Of a stretch of DNA of 40,324 bases, positions 31,571 through 40,315 are shown one piece after another. Location: NCBI GenBank assembly GCA_019637645.1, contig JAHBVH010000076.1, positions 1-40,324 of the forward strand, in the 5' to 3' direction. The position numbers and the translations under genes were made by a program. Source of the DNA: Caldilineaceae bacterium. Lineage in GTDB: Bacteria; Chloroflexota; Anaerolineae; Caldilineales; Caldilineaceae. Numbering within the stretch: position 1 is the stretch's first letter; each line of letters starts with the position of its first letter. The notes beneath the pieces were generated by a model that saw only the letters and a list, made by a program, of their open reading frames with translations, was not told where the DNA came from and searched no databases.

Positions 31571-32467
31571 CTAGCCCCCCTTCGCGGCGGCAATGTGTTG
31601 GGCAATCAGTTGGTGAAAACGGATTTCGCTGTTATCTTCGGGGAGATAGCCGATGAGCTTGCGCGCGTTGGCAATACTCCAAAAGGCGTGGGAATTCGCG
31701 CTAATGCCATAAAAGATCTGAAAAGGAATGCCTTCTTCGTCACGAATATCTTCATGCTCAATACTCTTGACAAAGAGTTGTTGGAGGTCACGATCACTGA
31801 CATAGACCCCCAACGCACGCCGCATACAGCGTAAGTCGCCCAGCCGACAGTTGGCAAGATCGGTTTCGCGCGGCCCCCCAATACGCAACTGCACAACTTC
31901 TAATTGGCGACCAGTGATCGGGGCCGCCGCGGCGGTGGGAGAAGCGGCGCTTGGTTGGCGACCACAGGCAAAGACAAAGCCGAGCTGCTCATAGGCTTCC
32001 TTGGCCCAGCCATAATAGTTATCCGAAAGAGCACGCCCATTGGGCTCGACAACATCCAGCTTGCCGTCGAGGATTAAGGGCTCATAATAGTCGGCAGCGT
32101 GATTGGAACTAGCGACCACTACCCGCCGGACACCAGTTTCTAGCGCCGTTTGGTAGACATTATAGGCCATCTGCACATTGGCAAACTCATCCCAGAAGCG
32201 TGCATCGGCATCGTGCCCCGCCGCAGGATTGGAATTGCCCACAAAAGCAAAATGGGCCACCGCATCGGCCCCCTGAAAATAGGGGCGATAATGCTCACGG
32301 TTGCGATCGACCAGATCAGCCACTTGAATGTCGGGCAAAGGCTCACCAACTCGGTTGGTGGCAATGACATCCAAGAGCACCAGTTCATAGCGTTCGCGTA
32401 AAGCTGGCAATACTTGGCTGGCAACTTTACCAGCCGCCCCGGTCACCACAACCTTACGTTTCTTCAT
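31571..32467 (-). CDS. NAD-dependent epimerase/dehydratase (extended SDR)
   Basis: 298 residues. Rossmann motif VVVTGAAGKVASQVL at the N-terminus (TGxxGxxG variant with Lys-Val-Ala), ASSNHA with the catalytic Ser region, and YYGWAKE with the Y-x-x-x-K pair (about Tyr152, Lys156). The overall pattern, including HFAFVGNSNP and VVQLRIGGPRETD, is close to uronate-dehydrogenase-like members. A short Ala/Ser/Thr/Pro-rich insert (about 172-185) is unusual. AAGGAGGAGCGC just before the ATG at 32467 is a strong ribosome-binding site and rules out the ATG six codons earlier. Together with the hydroxyacid dehydrogenase next to it, it could handle sugar acids. Confidence 0.88.
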   Translation of the reverse strand: MKKRKVVVTGAAGKVASQVLPALRERYELVLLDVIATNRVGEPLPDIQVADLVDRNREHYRPYFQGADAVAHFAFVGNSNPAAGHDADARFWDEFANVQMAYNVYQTALETGVRRVVVASSNHAADYYEPLILDGKLDVVEPNGRALSDNYYGWAKEAYEQLGFVFACGRQPSAASPTAAAAPITGRQLEVVQLRIGGPRETDLANCRLGDLRCMRRALGVYVSDRDLQQLFVKSIEHEDIRDEEGIPFQIFYGISANSHAFWSIANARKLIGYLPEDNSEIRFHQLIAQHIAAAKGG

Positions 32468-32516
32468 GCGCTCCTCCTTGAGCATTGGTCTTCTATCCTA
32501 GGTGGCGCTACGGTAA

Positions 32517-32571
32517 AAGGTGAAACGTGATAATGAGCACGAATCACGCTTCACGAATCATATTTCACCTT
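32517..32571. repeat. nested short-word inverted repeat
   Basis: AAGGTGAAA (32517-32525) pairs with TTTCACCTT (32563-32571). Inside it, CGTGAT (32526-32531) pairs with ATCACG (32543-32548). The word CACGAATCA recurs at 32538-32546 and 32552-32560. The element fills the gap between the rhomboid and epimerase genes. Confidence 0.75.
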
Positions 32572-32576
32572 CCACC

Positions 32577-33293
32577 TTAATAACGATAGCGACGGGCGCG
32601 CTGATACAACATTTCATTGCGCTCGTCGGCTGACGGTTGCGGCATGGCAAGCAAGGGGAGTGTCAGCAAAGCGCCAAAGACAAAGCCGCCGATGTGGGCA
32701 AAAAAGGCCACGCCCCCTTCCATTTGGGGGCCGAGTGAGGTCAGGCCACTAAAGAGTTGGAGCCCAAACCAGAGTAGTAAGACCACCCAGGCTGGCCATT
32801 CAGCCAGTTGCGAGAAGAAGCCCAGCGGAATAATACCGCGCACGCGGACGCCGGGGAAAAGCACCAAATAGCTCCCCAATACACCGGCAATCGCCCCACT
32901 CGCCCCCACCAATGGAATGGTCGAGGTGGCATCGATCAACACTTGGGCAACAACCGCCGCATAGCCACAGACCACATAGAGCAAGAGAAAGAGCGGGCGG
33001 CCAAAGCGATCTTCCACATTATCGCCAAAGAGGTAGAGATAGAGCATATTGCCGATCAAGTGCAGCCAACTGCCGTGCAAAAACATACTCCGCAGGATAT
33101 CCAGTTGGGTTTCCAGGGAAAAAGGAGCCGCCGCCACTTGGGCAGGGACAACCGAGATCTGGGTAAAGATTTGAAAGAGGGCACTTTCCGAAAGACTTGC
33201 TTCCCAGAGAAAAACCAAGACATTGATGATTATCAGCGCCCAGGTCAGCAAGGGCAGCCGTCGCGTTGGGTTAAGATCATTCAGTGGGATCAT
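32577..33293 (-). CDS. rhomboid intramembrane serine protease
   Basis: 238 residues with about six to seven membrane helices. The catalytic Ser132 is in VGASGAIAG and His200 in FFAHIGGFVFG. HGSWLHLIGNMLYLYLFG supplies the oxyanion-side His78 and Asn82. These are the hallmark rhomboid motifs and spacing. Rhomboids cleave within or near transmembrane helices of substrate proteins in the cytoplasmic membrane. The C-terminal cytosolic tail (SADERNEMLYQRARRYRY) is short and basic. The gene sits between metabolic genes without an obvious substrate gene nearby; the membrane-anchored RNase at 7777-8607 is one conceivable but untested target. Confidence 0.93.
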   Translation of the reverse strand: MIPLNDLNPTRRLPLLTWALIIINVLVFLWEASLSESALFQIFTQISVVPAQVAAAPFSLETQLDILRSMFLHGSWLHLIGNMLYLYLFGDNVEDRFGRPLFLLLYVVCGYAAVVAQVLIDATSTIPLVGASGAIAGVLGSYLVLFPGVRVRGIIPLGFFSQLAEWPAWVVLLLWFGLQLFSGLTSLGPQMEGGVAFFAHIGGFVFGALLTLPLLAMPQPSADERNEMLYQRARRYRY

Positions 33294-33362
33294 CGTGATT
33301 CGCTGGACTCTCTGTAGGCATGATACGGTTTAGGACTGACGCAGTGGGTTGGTACGACCAGA

Positions 33363-33395
33363 GACCTGCCAGGTTTTCCAAACCTGGCAGGTCTT
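33363..33395. repeat. 15-bp perfect hairpin, probable dispersed repeat
   Basis: AGACCTGCCAGGTTT (33363-33377) pairs exactly with AAACCTGGCAGGTCT (33381-33395) around a 3-base loop TCC. It lies between the M20 and rhomboid genes. This ACCTGCCAGGTTT-type hairpin is, from memory, common between genes in Chloroflexi and some other phyla. It may act as a terminator or a REP-like element. Confidence 0.8.
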
Positions 33396-33480
33396 GTCCA
33401 AGAGCGTAACTTCTAACGGTGATTGGCACGAGCGGGCGTTAGGGTTTTCAACACGCTAACACGCTGGTCGGCACGACATG

Positions 33481-34650
33481 TTATTTGGCATGTTCGCGCA
33501 ACAAGCGACAGGTCACCTCGGCCAGCACTGCGGTCCCGACGGGTAGGGCGTCTTCACTAATGTCAAAGACCGGTGTGTGGTGGGGACGGCTTTTGTCATC
33601 GTATTTGGCCCCCAACATAAACATGGCTCCTGGCGCCTTTTGGGTCATATAGCTGAAATCCTCGGCACCCATGCCCGCTTTGGGGGGCAACAGTTGATCC
33701 GCGCCCAAAAGGTCGGTGGCGGCCTTTTCAATTAATTCAGCCACCTCCGGCGCATTATAGGTGGAGGGATAGCCCGCGCGAATGCGGAGGGTGTAATCGC
33801 CACCTAAAGCACGCGCGACCTGCAACACATTTTCCAGCTCCTGCTTGGCGAGAGTCCGGGTCTCTTCGTCAAAGGTGCGGATCGTGCCACTGATCTCTAC
33901 TTTGGCGGGGATGATATTGGTAGCCGTTCCCGCATGGACAGTGCCGATGGAAATCGTGCCTGCTTTGGTCGGGTCCATCCGCCGGGCACGGATGCCGTTG
34001 ATCGAGTTCAGTACTTGCGGCAGAATAAAGATGGGATCGACGGTTTGGTGTGGATACGCCCCGTGACCACCTGTACCGGTGAGGGTTATATAGAAAGAAT
34101 CTTCCGCTGCCGTAATATAGCCACTGTTGATCGAAATCGTGCCAGCCGGTTCCTCACTCGCCACATGCAGCGCAATCACGGCGTCCAACCCATCTAACGC
34201 CTTCTCTTCCACCATGCGAATCCCGCCGGACTTGTTCTCATCGTCGCTGGCTTCCTCGCTCGGCTGAAAGAGAAAGCGAATCTGGCCGGCAGGGCGATCG
34301 GGCATTTCGGCCAACAATTTGGCTACCCCCAATAACATGGCCGTGTGAGCATCGTGGCCACACGCATGCATCGCGCCGGGATTCTGCGAAACATAGGGGA
34401 CCGCGTTGGCTTCGAGAATGGGTAACGCATCCATATCGGCGCGAATCCCAGTCACAGGCGTGCCTTCGCCCAGATAACCTACCACCCCGGTCTTAGCTAC
34501 CCCGGTTTGGGCTTCAATGCCCAACCCCTCCAAGGTATCGGCCACTAAACGGGCCGTGCGGTGTTCTTGAAAACTTAACTCGGGATGGGCATGAATATCA
34601 CGCCGCCAGGCCACTAGTTGTTCGCGAATTTCTTCTGCTTGTTTTAACAT
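33481..34650 (-). CDS. M20 family amidohydrolase (hippurate / N-acyl-L-amino-acid hydrolase type)
   Basis: 389 residues. RRDIHAHPELSFQEHRTA opens the family. Metal-binding residues: Cys97, His99 in HACGHDAHTAM, Glu132/Glu133 in QPSEEA, His162 in IALHVASEEPAG, and the late His in RPHHTPVFDIS. GMGAEDFSYM is also typical. The lid domain has GTGGHGAYPHQTVDPI. The Cys in place of the first His-type ligand is characteristic of the aminoacylase/hippurate/indole-acetyl-amino-acid hydrolase branch. Function: cytosolic deacylation of N-acyl amino acids. AGGGGAG precedes the ATG at 34650 with a short spacer; the frame extends upstream but overlaps the neighbouring gene. Upstream lies a PhyH-type oxygenase and an amino-acid importer, suggesting amino-acid-derivative catabolism. 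Confidence 0.92.
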   Translation of the reverse strand: MLKQAEEIREQLVAWRRDIHAHPELSFQEHRTARLVADTLEGLGIEAQTGVAKTGVVGYLGEGTPVTGIRADMDALPILEANAVPYVSQNPGAMHACGHDAHTAMLLGVAKLLAEMPDRPAGQIRFLFQPSEEASDDENKSGGIRMVEEKALDGLDAVIALHVASEEPAGTISINSGYITAAEDSFYITLTGTGGHGAYPHQTVDPIFILPQVLNSINGIRARRMDPTKAGTISIGTVHAGTATNIIPAKVEISGTIRTFDEETRTLAKQELENVLQVARALGGDYTLRIRAGYPSTYNAPEVAELIEKAATDLLGADQLLPPKAGMGAEDFSYMTQKAPGAMFMLGAKYDDKSRPHHTPVFDISEDALPVGTAVLAEVTCRLLREHAK

Positions 34651-34671
34651 AAACTCCCCTGTCATTCTGAG

Positions 34672-34695
34672 AGCCCGGCGATCGAGCGCCGGGCT
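34672..34695. other. 9-bp hairpin between PhyH and M20 genes
   Basis: AGCCCGGCG (34672-34680) pairs exactly with CGCCGGGCT (34687-34695) around ATCGAG, about 20 bases upstream of the M20 start on the minus strand. It could lower read-through or affect ribosome entry for the M20 gene. Confidence 0.55.
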
Positions 34696-34735
34696 AATCA
34701 ACAACACCCGCGGGCGCGGGCTTGCGCTGATGCGG

Positions 34736-35578
34736 TTAGGCTGCCGCGGCGGGTTTATTTTCGCGCAGCCAAACCCGCAGCGGTACGTCAGCATCGGTCG
34801 GTGAATAGAAACCATTGGCGTTGGTACCCCACCCCAACAGTTGCCGCCGAATGGGATCGCTGCTTTCCCAGAGGTCGCGCACGGTCATATCATCTTTGGT
34901 GCGGATCCAGCGGTAGCCATAGCCATAGAAAAGCACCTTGCGCGTATACTCAGACCAATTGGGGGTACCTGCATGCCAGATACGGCGGTCAAAGAAAACG
35001 GCGGTACCGGGCTTGGCTAACACAGGGACCGCACCGGGCAGTTGCCCAATGCCATCCGCCGGTTTTTCCATCTTATTGAGCAGATGGCTCCCCGGCACGA
35101 CCCAAAAGTTACCGCGCCCGGCTTCGCTGGTATCGGATAAGAAATAGGCCACCTTGAGCGAAAGCCGCGGGCGCGGGTCCCCTTCCAGCTCCACATTGGT
35201 GCGGCCACTATCTTGGTGCCAACCAAAGGTATTGTCATTCGGCGCTTGTCCGTTGGGCGGCGTGACAATCAGGTGGGCATGGTAGAGATAGATGTTCCAC
35301 CCCAAAATATCCCACACCTTGGGCAACACCTTTTCATAGTCCACCAGATTCTGAAAGAGCGTGTGGTCAGGGATAAAGTTTGGGTAGAAGAGCGATGTCT
35401 TGGTATCGTGACCGGCGGCCACTTTTTGGGCATAAACGCGATCAGTTACTGCCGTCAACGCCGTTACTTGATCGGGTGAAAGCGCATCCTCGATCATAAA
35501 ATAGCCTTGCTCATTGAACTGCTGGCGTTCACTGTCTGTCAGGCTGTATTGCAAACAGGATGCATCACGAATAGCCAT
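34736..35578 (-). CDS. phytanoyl-CoA dioxygenase (PhyH) family oxygenase
   Basis: 280 residues. The Fe(II)/2-oxoglutarate site is visible: His121 and Asp123 in FGWHQDSG, distal His202 in RRIWHAGTPN, and Arg213 in YTRKVLFYGY for the 2-oxoglutarate carboxylate. N-terminal FNEQGYFMIEDALSPDQV is the usual opening. GAGGAGGAACG just before the ATG at 35578 fixes the start. Bacterial PhyH proteins hydroxylate many small molecules, including amino acids and ectoine, so the substrate is not known here. It lies 155 bases downstream of the importer ATPase gene and upstream of an M20 amidohydrolase. Confidence 0.9.
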   Translation of the reverse strand: MAIRDASCLQYSLTDSERQQFNEQGYFMIEDALSPDQVTALTAVTDRVYAQKVAAGHDTKTSLFYPNFIPDHTLFQNLVDYEKVLPKVWDILGWNIYLYHAHLIVTPPNGQAPNDNTFGWHQDSGRTNVELEGDPRPRLSLKVAYFLSDTSEAGRGNFWVVPGSHLLNKMEKPADGIGQLPGAVPVLAKPGTAVFFDRRIWHAGTPNWSEYTRKVLFYGYGYRWIRTKDDMTVRDLWESSDPIRRQLLGWGTNANGFYSPTDADVPLRVWLRENKPAAAA

Positions 35579-35689
35579 TCGTTCCTCCTCATGGGTAGCT
35601 TGTGTACTTTCTACTGGGTTCAAACGGAGTCGTAGAGCAATCATACCTGGAGAACGAGGAATGGTCAAGGTGGTTCAGATTTAGCTTGA

Positions 35690-35720
35690 CATGACCAGCT
35701 GCGCTGAGTAGCCGGTCATG
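35690..35720 (-). terminator. hairpin after the importer ATPase gene
   Basis: CATGACC (35690-35696) pairs with GGTCATG (35714-35720). An inner GCT/AGC pairing shortens the loop. It lies 14 bases past the stop of the aapP gene on the minus strand. No T-run, so it is a possible partial terminator between the importer and the PhyH gene. Confidence 0.45.
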
Positions 35721-35733
35721 CCGAGGCACCTTG

Positions 35734-36486
<753 letters not shown>

Positions 36487-36561
36487 TTTCTCAAACTCCC
36501 ATTGGAATGTGATTTTTGCTTCTCTGTGCATCGACGCGTACAATGCGGCCTTATTCAAGGT

Positions 36562-36600
36562 AGTGAGACAGTGGCTGCATCACTGTCCTCCTGTCTCACT
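36562..36600. repeat. 10-bp inverted repeat with ACTGTC words between aapM and aapP
   Basis: AGTGAGACAG (36562-36571) pairs exactly with CTGTCTCACT (36591-36600). CACTGTCCTC inside the loop repeats the same words, and the sequence continues with ACTGTCCTACC. It is 9 bases beyond the stop of aapM on the minus strand. Confidence 0.7.
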
Positions 36601-36608
36601 GTCCTACC

Positions 36609-37823
36609 TCACCGCTCACCAATCCCTAACGAGCGTTCCAATTGCCGGCTGGCATAGGCCATGGCGTAGCAGAAGAGCCAGTAGATGGCGGCGATAAAGA
36701 GAAAGATCTGTGGATGATTGCCGAGCCAATTGGGGTTGCCCAGAACCGAGCGGGCAATCCCGAGCAGATCAAAAAGGCCCACAATCGCCACCAACGACGT
36801 ATCCTTAAACAGGGCAATAAACTGGCCGACTAACACTGGGACGATGGCGCGGAGCGCCTGGGGTAGGATAATAAAAAAGGTGGTCTGAAAAGGATTCAAG
36901 CCCAGGGCCACCGCAGCCTCGCCTTGGCCTTTGGGAATCGCTTGTAAGCCACCACGGACATTTTCCGCGGTGTACGCGGCCGCAAAGAGGGTGATCGCGA
37001 CCAGCGCACGAATGACCCGATCGACCGTGGGCGTACCCGGTGGGAGAAAATATTGTAACATGGCCTGGCCCATAAAGAGCAACGTAATGAGCGGCACGCC
37101 ACGGATAAATTCAATATAAAGTATACTCAAAAGGCGAAAAGCCGGAAAGCTCGACTGCCGCCCCAAAGCCAGGGCGACCCCCAGCGGAAAGGAAAGCACA
37201 ATACCAAAGATGGCCAACAGCAAGGTCAAAAGCAAACCGCCCCACAAATTGGTGGGGACCAGGGGCACCAACAGCGGCGGATTGGTAATCCCATAGAGGA
37301 TCACCGGCGTGGCAATCAGCAGAAGCAGCCACAAGTAGCCCAGCATCCCCCGCCAACTTTGCGGCCAAAAGCGCCCAATGAGATATGCCACCAGAATGAT
37401 GCCTTCGCCCACCAGCAGATTCAGCCGATTAAAAAAGACAATAAACGGAATACCTGCCAACAAAGCCGGGATGATCAAGACAAACAGGGTCAGTGGCTCG
37501 ATGCGCCGAAACCACACCCCCCAGCTAAAACCACCTAGCCCCAACAGCAGGTAAAGACAAATCCAGAGGCGGCCTACCGCCGCTTCGGGGTAGGGCCCGC
37601 GTAAGAGCAAGGTGAAGTTGGCTGGGATTACGGCCCAATCGGCGGCGAAAATCCAGGTGAAGAGCGGACGTAGAATGAGATATAAAAACCCCAACGCCAG
37701 TATGGTTAGGAGCGTATCCCAAAGACTACCAAACAAATTTTTGCGCAGCCAGCCGACTGGCCCAGAGCGAGCCGATGGCGGCGGCAGAATACGCGCCGTA
37801 GAGGTACGTGCGGCTGTTGCCAT
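36609..37823 (-). CDS. aapM: amino-acid ABC importer permease (AapM-like)
   Basis: 404 residues, much longer than GlnP-type permeases (about 220) but equal to AapM/BztC-type subunits, which carry extra N-terminal helices. About eight membrane segments. The C-terminal half has the coupling EAA loop EAAVALGLNPFQTTFFIILPQ and LFKDTSLVAIVGLFDLLGIAR. The N-terminal half (about 45-185) contains the extra helices and short external loops. GGGGAG 8 bases before the ATG at 37823 sets the start. It should pair with AapQ, encoded 57 bases upstream, to form the membrane channel. Confidence 0.92.
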   Translation of the reverse strand: MATAARTSTARILPPPSARSGPVGWLRKNLFGSLWDTLLTILALGFLYLILRPLFTWIFAADWAVIPANFTLLLRGPYPEAAVGRLWICLYLLLGLGGFSWGVWFRRIEPLTLFVLIIPALLAGIPFIVFFNRLNLLVGEGIILVAYLIGRFWPQSWRGMLGYLWLLLLIATPVILYGITNPPLLVPLVPTNLWGGLLLTLLLAIFGIVLSFPLGVALALGRQSSFPAFRLLSILYIEFIRGVPLITLLFMGQAMLQYFLPPGTPTVDRVIRALVAITLFAAAYTAENVRGGLQAIPKGQGEAAVALGLNPFQTTFFIILPQALRAIVPVLVGQFIALFKDTSLVAIVGLFDLLGIARSVLGNPNWLGNHPQIFLFIAAIYWLFCYAMAYASRQLERSLGIGER

Positions 37824-37880
37824 GGTAAAACTCCCCAATCCAAAACGCATCGATGAATGGTTGGCGATAAGCGACCCGGC

Positions 37881-39071
37881 TTAGCGCTCCACGAGCCGCA
37901 TCTGCCGATTGTATACATTCATAATCACCGAGGTGATCAAGCTCAAACTGAGGTAGATCCCCATAACCAGTAGGAAGACCTCGATCTCGCGTCCCGTTTG
38001 ATTGCGAATCGTATTGCCCGCGACGGCAAAGAGATCCGGATAGCCAACCGCAATCGCCAACGATGAATTTTTGGTCAAGTTCAGGTATTGGCTTGTCAGC
38101 GGTGGAATGATGATCCGCAAAGCTTGGGGAAAGATGACCAAGCGCAACGTTTGGAAGCCAGTGAGCCCCAAGGCCGCAGCCGCTTCGCGTTGGCCCCGCG
38201 AAACCGCTTGGATGCCCGAGCGCACGATCTCGGCAATAAAGGCCGCGGTGTAAATCACCAAGCCCGACAGAATCGCCATAAATTCAGGGCTCAGCACCCG
38301 GCCACCGCGCGTATTAAAGCCAACGAGTTCGGGAAAGGAAAAGGTCAGCGGCGCCGGTTGGGCAAACCAGCCACCAATCGCCACCGCGATAAAGACCAAG
38401 AGCGCCCACAGGCTCACCACCGGCTTGTAGCGCGTGCGCCGACTCACCTGCACAAGGATCAGGCTGACGAGCAACGCCAACCCCACACCGCCGAGCAAGA
38501 TCACCAAGAACTGAGGCCAATTGTCGGTGGGTATGCCCCATGGCATGGCAACGCCACGCTGGCTCAAGAAGATTGGGCCAGGCAAGACCACGGCGTCCTG
38601 TACCCGCGGCAGTTTGAGGAAGACAGCCTGCGACCAGAAAATTAAGAGGATGAGCAACGGAATGTTCCGGAAGAGATCAACATATGCGGTCGCAATGCGA
38701 TTGACCAAAAAGTTTTTGGATAACCGCATAACGCCGATCACAATGCCCAGCAGGGTTGCAAAGATCACGCCCAAGACCGCCACAATAATCGTATTGAGCA
38801 GACCGACAAGAAAAGCGCGACCATAGGTGCTGGCGCGACTATAATCGATCAACGATTCTTTGATGTCAAAGCCCGCAGTCTGATACCAAAAGTCAAAGCT
38901 GATCGGATTACTAAAGCGTACCCGTAGAGCGGCCATCAAATTACTATAGAGAAAATAGAGGAAGCCAGCAACGAGCAGCACAACGATCAATTGGCTGAGT
39001 AGCCCTAGAATTCGTTCATCACGCCAAAAAGGAGGACGGCCATGTCCAGAGAAGCCAAGATCTTGTTGCAT
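37881..39071 (-). CDS. aapQ: amino-acid ABC importer permease (AapQ-like)
   Basis: 396 residues, matching AapQ/BztB length. Helices at about 25-47 and 90-120, then a long external segment (about 170-260), are followed by the C-terminal core with EAAAALGLTGFQTLRLVIFPQ (EAA coupling loop) and LTKNSSLAIAVGYPDLFAVAG. AAAAGG lies about 11 bases before the ATG. The upstream gap to the binding-protein gene is filled by a short-word inverted repeat (39089-39194). Together with aapM and aapP it makes the general L-amino-acid importer. Confidence 0.93.
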   Translation of the reverse strand: MQQDLGFSGHGRPPFWRDERILGLLSQLIVVLLVAGFLYFLYSNLMAALRVRFSNPISFDFWYQTAGFDIKESLIDYSRASTYGRAFLVGLLNTIIVAVLGVIFATLLGIVIGVMRLSKNFLVNRIATAYVDLFRNIPLLILLIFWSQAVFLKLPRVQDAVVLPGPIFLSQRGVAMPWGIPTDNWPQFLVILLGGVGLALLVSLILVQVSRRTRYKPVVSLWALLVFIAVAIGGWFAQPAPLTFSFPELVGFNTRGGRVLSPEFMAILSGLVIYTAAFIAEIVRSGIQAVSRGQREAAAALGLTGFQTLRLVIFPQALRIIIPPLTSQYLNLTKNSSLAIAVGYPDLFAVAGNTIRNQTGREIEVFLLVMGIYLSLSLITSVIMNVYNRQMRLVER

Positions 39072-39088
39072 GAAAGAAAGACCTTTTA

Positions 39089-39194
39089 GGAGATTGGAGA
39101 CTAGAGATTGGAGACTAGAGACTAGAGACTGGCGATTGGAGACTAGGAACTAGGGACTGGAGACTAGCCCCTAGTCTCTAGTCTCCAGTCTCTC
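39089..39194. repeat. iterated GACTAGAGA-word array that folds back on itself
   Basis: The left three quarters are degenerate copies of GGAGATT/GGAGACTAG/AGAGACTAG. The right end (CCTAGTCTCTAGTCTCCAGTC, split over 39170-39190) is their inverse complement, so the RNA can form a long imperfect stem. It fills the whole gap between aapJ and aapQ. Confidence 0.85.
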
Positions 39195-39196
39195 AC

Positions 39197-40315
39197 TTAC
39201 CGAATGGGCGGGGCGTAGAGAATACCGCCTTCGGTGTAGAGGGCATTTAACCCACGTGGCAGGTCAAAGACGGTATCCGGACCCAAGTTGCGGTCGTAGA
39301 TTTCACCATAATTCCCCACCAGTTTGATAACATTGTAGGCCCAGTCATTGCTCAGGCCGATCTTGGGACCAAAGTCGCCTTCGATGCCCAGCAAGCGGCG
39401 AATATCGGGATTTTCCGAATTGCTGCGAATTTCATCGACATTGGCCGAGGTGATCCCCTGCTCTTCGGCCAGCATGGTGGCATAGACAGTCCAGGTGATC
39501 AGGTCAAGCCACTGATCGTCGCCATGACGGACCATGGGGGCCAACGGTTCTTTGGAGAGGGTTACATCCATGATCATGTGCGCATCGGGTTCGGCCAGCA
39601 CACTTTGGCGGGAAACCAGACCAGACTTATCGGTCGTCCAGGCATCACAGCGCCCTTCTTCGTAGGCGGTTGTCACTTCATCCGCTGTTTCAAAGACCAC
39701 GGGTTCATAGGTGACGCCAGCGGCAGCCATTTGGTCGGCCAGGTTCAGCTCGGTGGTGGTCCCGGTCTGTACACAGATCGAAGCCCCTTCGAGATCTTCG
39801 AGCGTGGCGACATTGCTATCTTTGCGCACCATAATACCTTGGCCATCATAGAAGGTGACTGGCCCAAAGTTGGCCCCTAAATCGGTATCGCGTGACATCG
39901 TCCGGGTTGTGTTGCGGAAGAGGACATCGGCCTCACCACTAGAAAGAACCGTGAAGCGCTCTTGGGCGGTGGTTGGGCGAACTTCGATCGCGGTGGCATC
40001 GCCAAAGATGGCCGCAGCAACAGCCTTGCAGAAATCAACATCAAAACCCGAGAAATTGCCTTGTTCGTCTAAGAAACCAAAGCCAGGCAACACCGAATTA
40101 CCAACACAGATCACGCGACCGCGATCTTGGACAATTTGTAGGGTAGACTGGCTTGCCTGTTGGGCAGGCGCTTCGGTGGCCGGGGCTTCGGCAGGGGCCG
40201 CCGTAGGCTCAGTCGCCACGGGTAGGGGCGCAGCGCCAAAACAAGCCGCTACAATCATGCCCAATACCATCGACAAGACCATGCCAATGTAATAGATCCT
40301 TGGTCGTGTTTGCAT
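39197..40315 (-). CDS. aapJ: amino-acid ABC importer substrate-binding lipoprotein (AapJ-like)
   Basis: 372 residues. The signal sequence ends in a lipobox VAAC (Cys25), followed by a Pro/Ala/Thr/Glu linker (about 30-58). The binding domain starts IVQDRGRVICVGNSVLPGF and has GFDVDFCKAVAAAIFGD, TTAQERFTVLSSGEADVLFRNTT, ICVQTGTTTE and YEEGRCDAWTTDKSGL, all typical of AapJ/BztA general L-amino-acid binding proteins. RSNSENPDIRRLLGIEGDFG near the C-terminus is also a family marker. The ATG is 9 bases from the right edge, so the ribosome-binding site is mostly outside. The complete coding frame is present. It is anchored by lipid on the outer face and feeds AapQM. Confidence 0.93.
   Translation of the reverse strand: MQTRPRIYYIGMVLSMVLGMIVAACFGAAPLPVATEPTAAPAEAPATEAPAQQASQSTLQIVQDRGRVICVGNSVLPGFGFLDEQGNFSGFDVDFCKAVAAAIFGDATAIEVRPTTAQERFTVLSSGEADVLFRNTTRTMSRDTDLGANFGPVTFYDGQGIMVRKDSNVATLEDLEGASICVQTGTTTELNLADQMAAAGVTYEPVVFETADEVTTAYEEGRCDAWTTDKSGLVSRQSVLAEPDAHMIMDVTLSKEPLAPMVRHGDDQWLDLITWTVYATMLAEEQGITSANVDEIRSNSENPDIRRLLGIEGDFGPKIGLSNDWAYNVIKLVGNYGEIYDRNLGPDTVFDLPRGLNALYTEGGILYAPPIR

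Noticed and set aside
31606..31896. Frames antisense to the epimerase gene
   Set aside because: Shadows of a strongly supported SDR gene; no independent signals.
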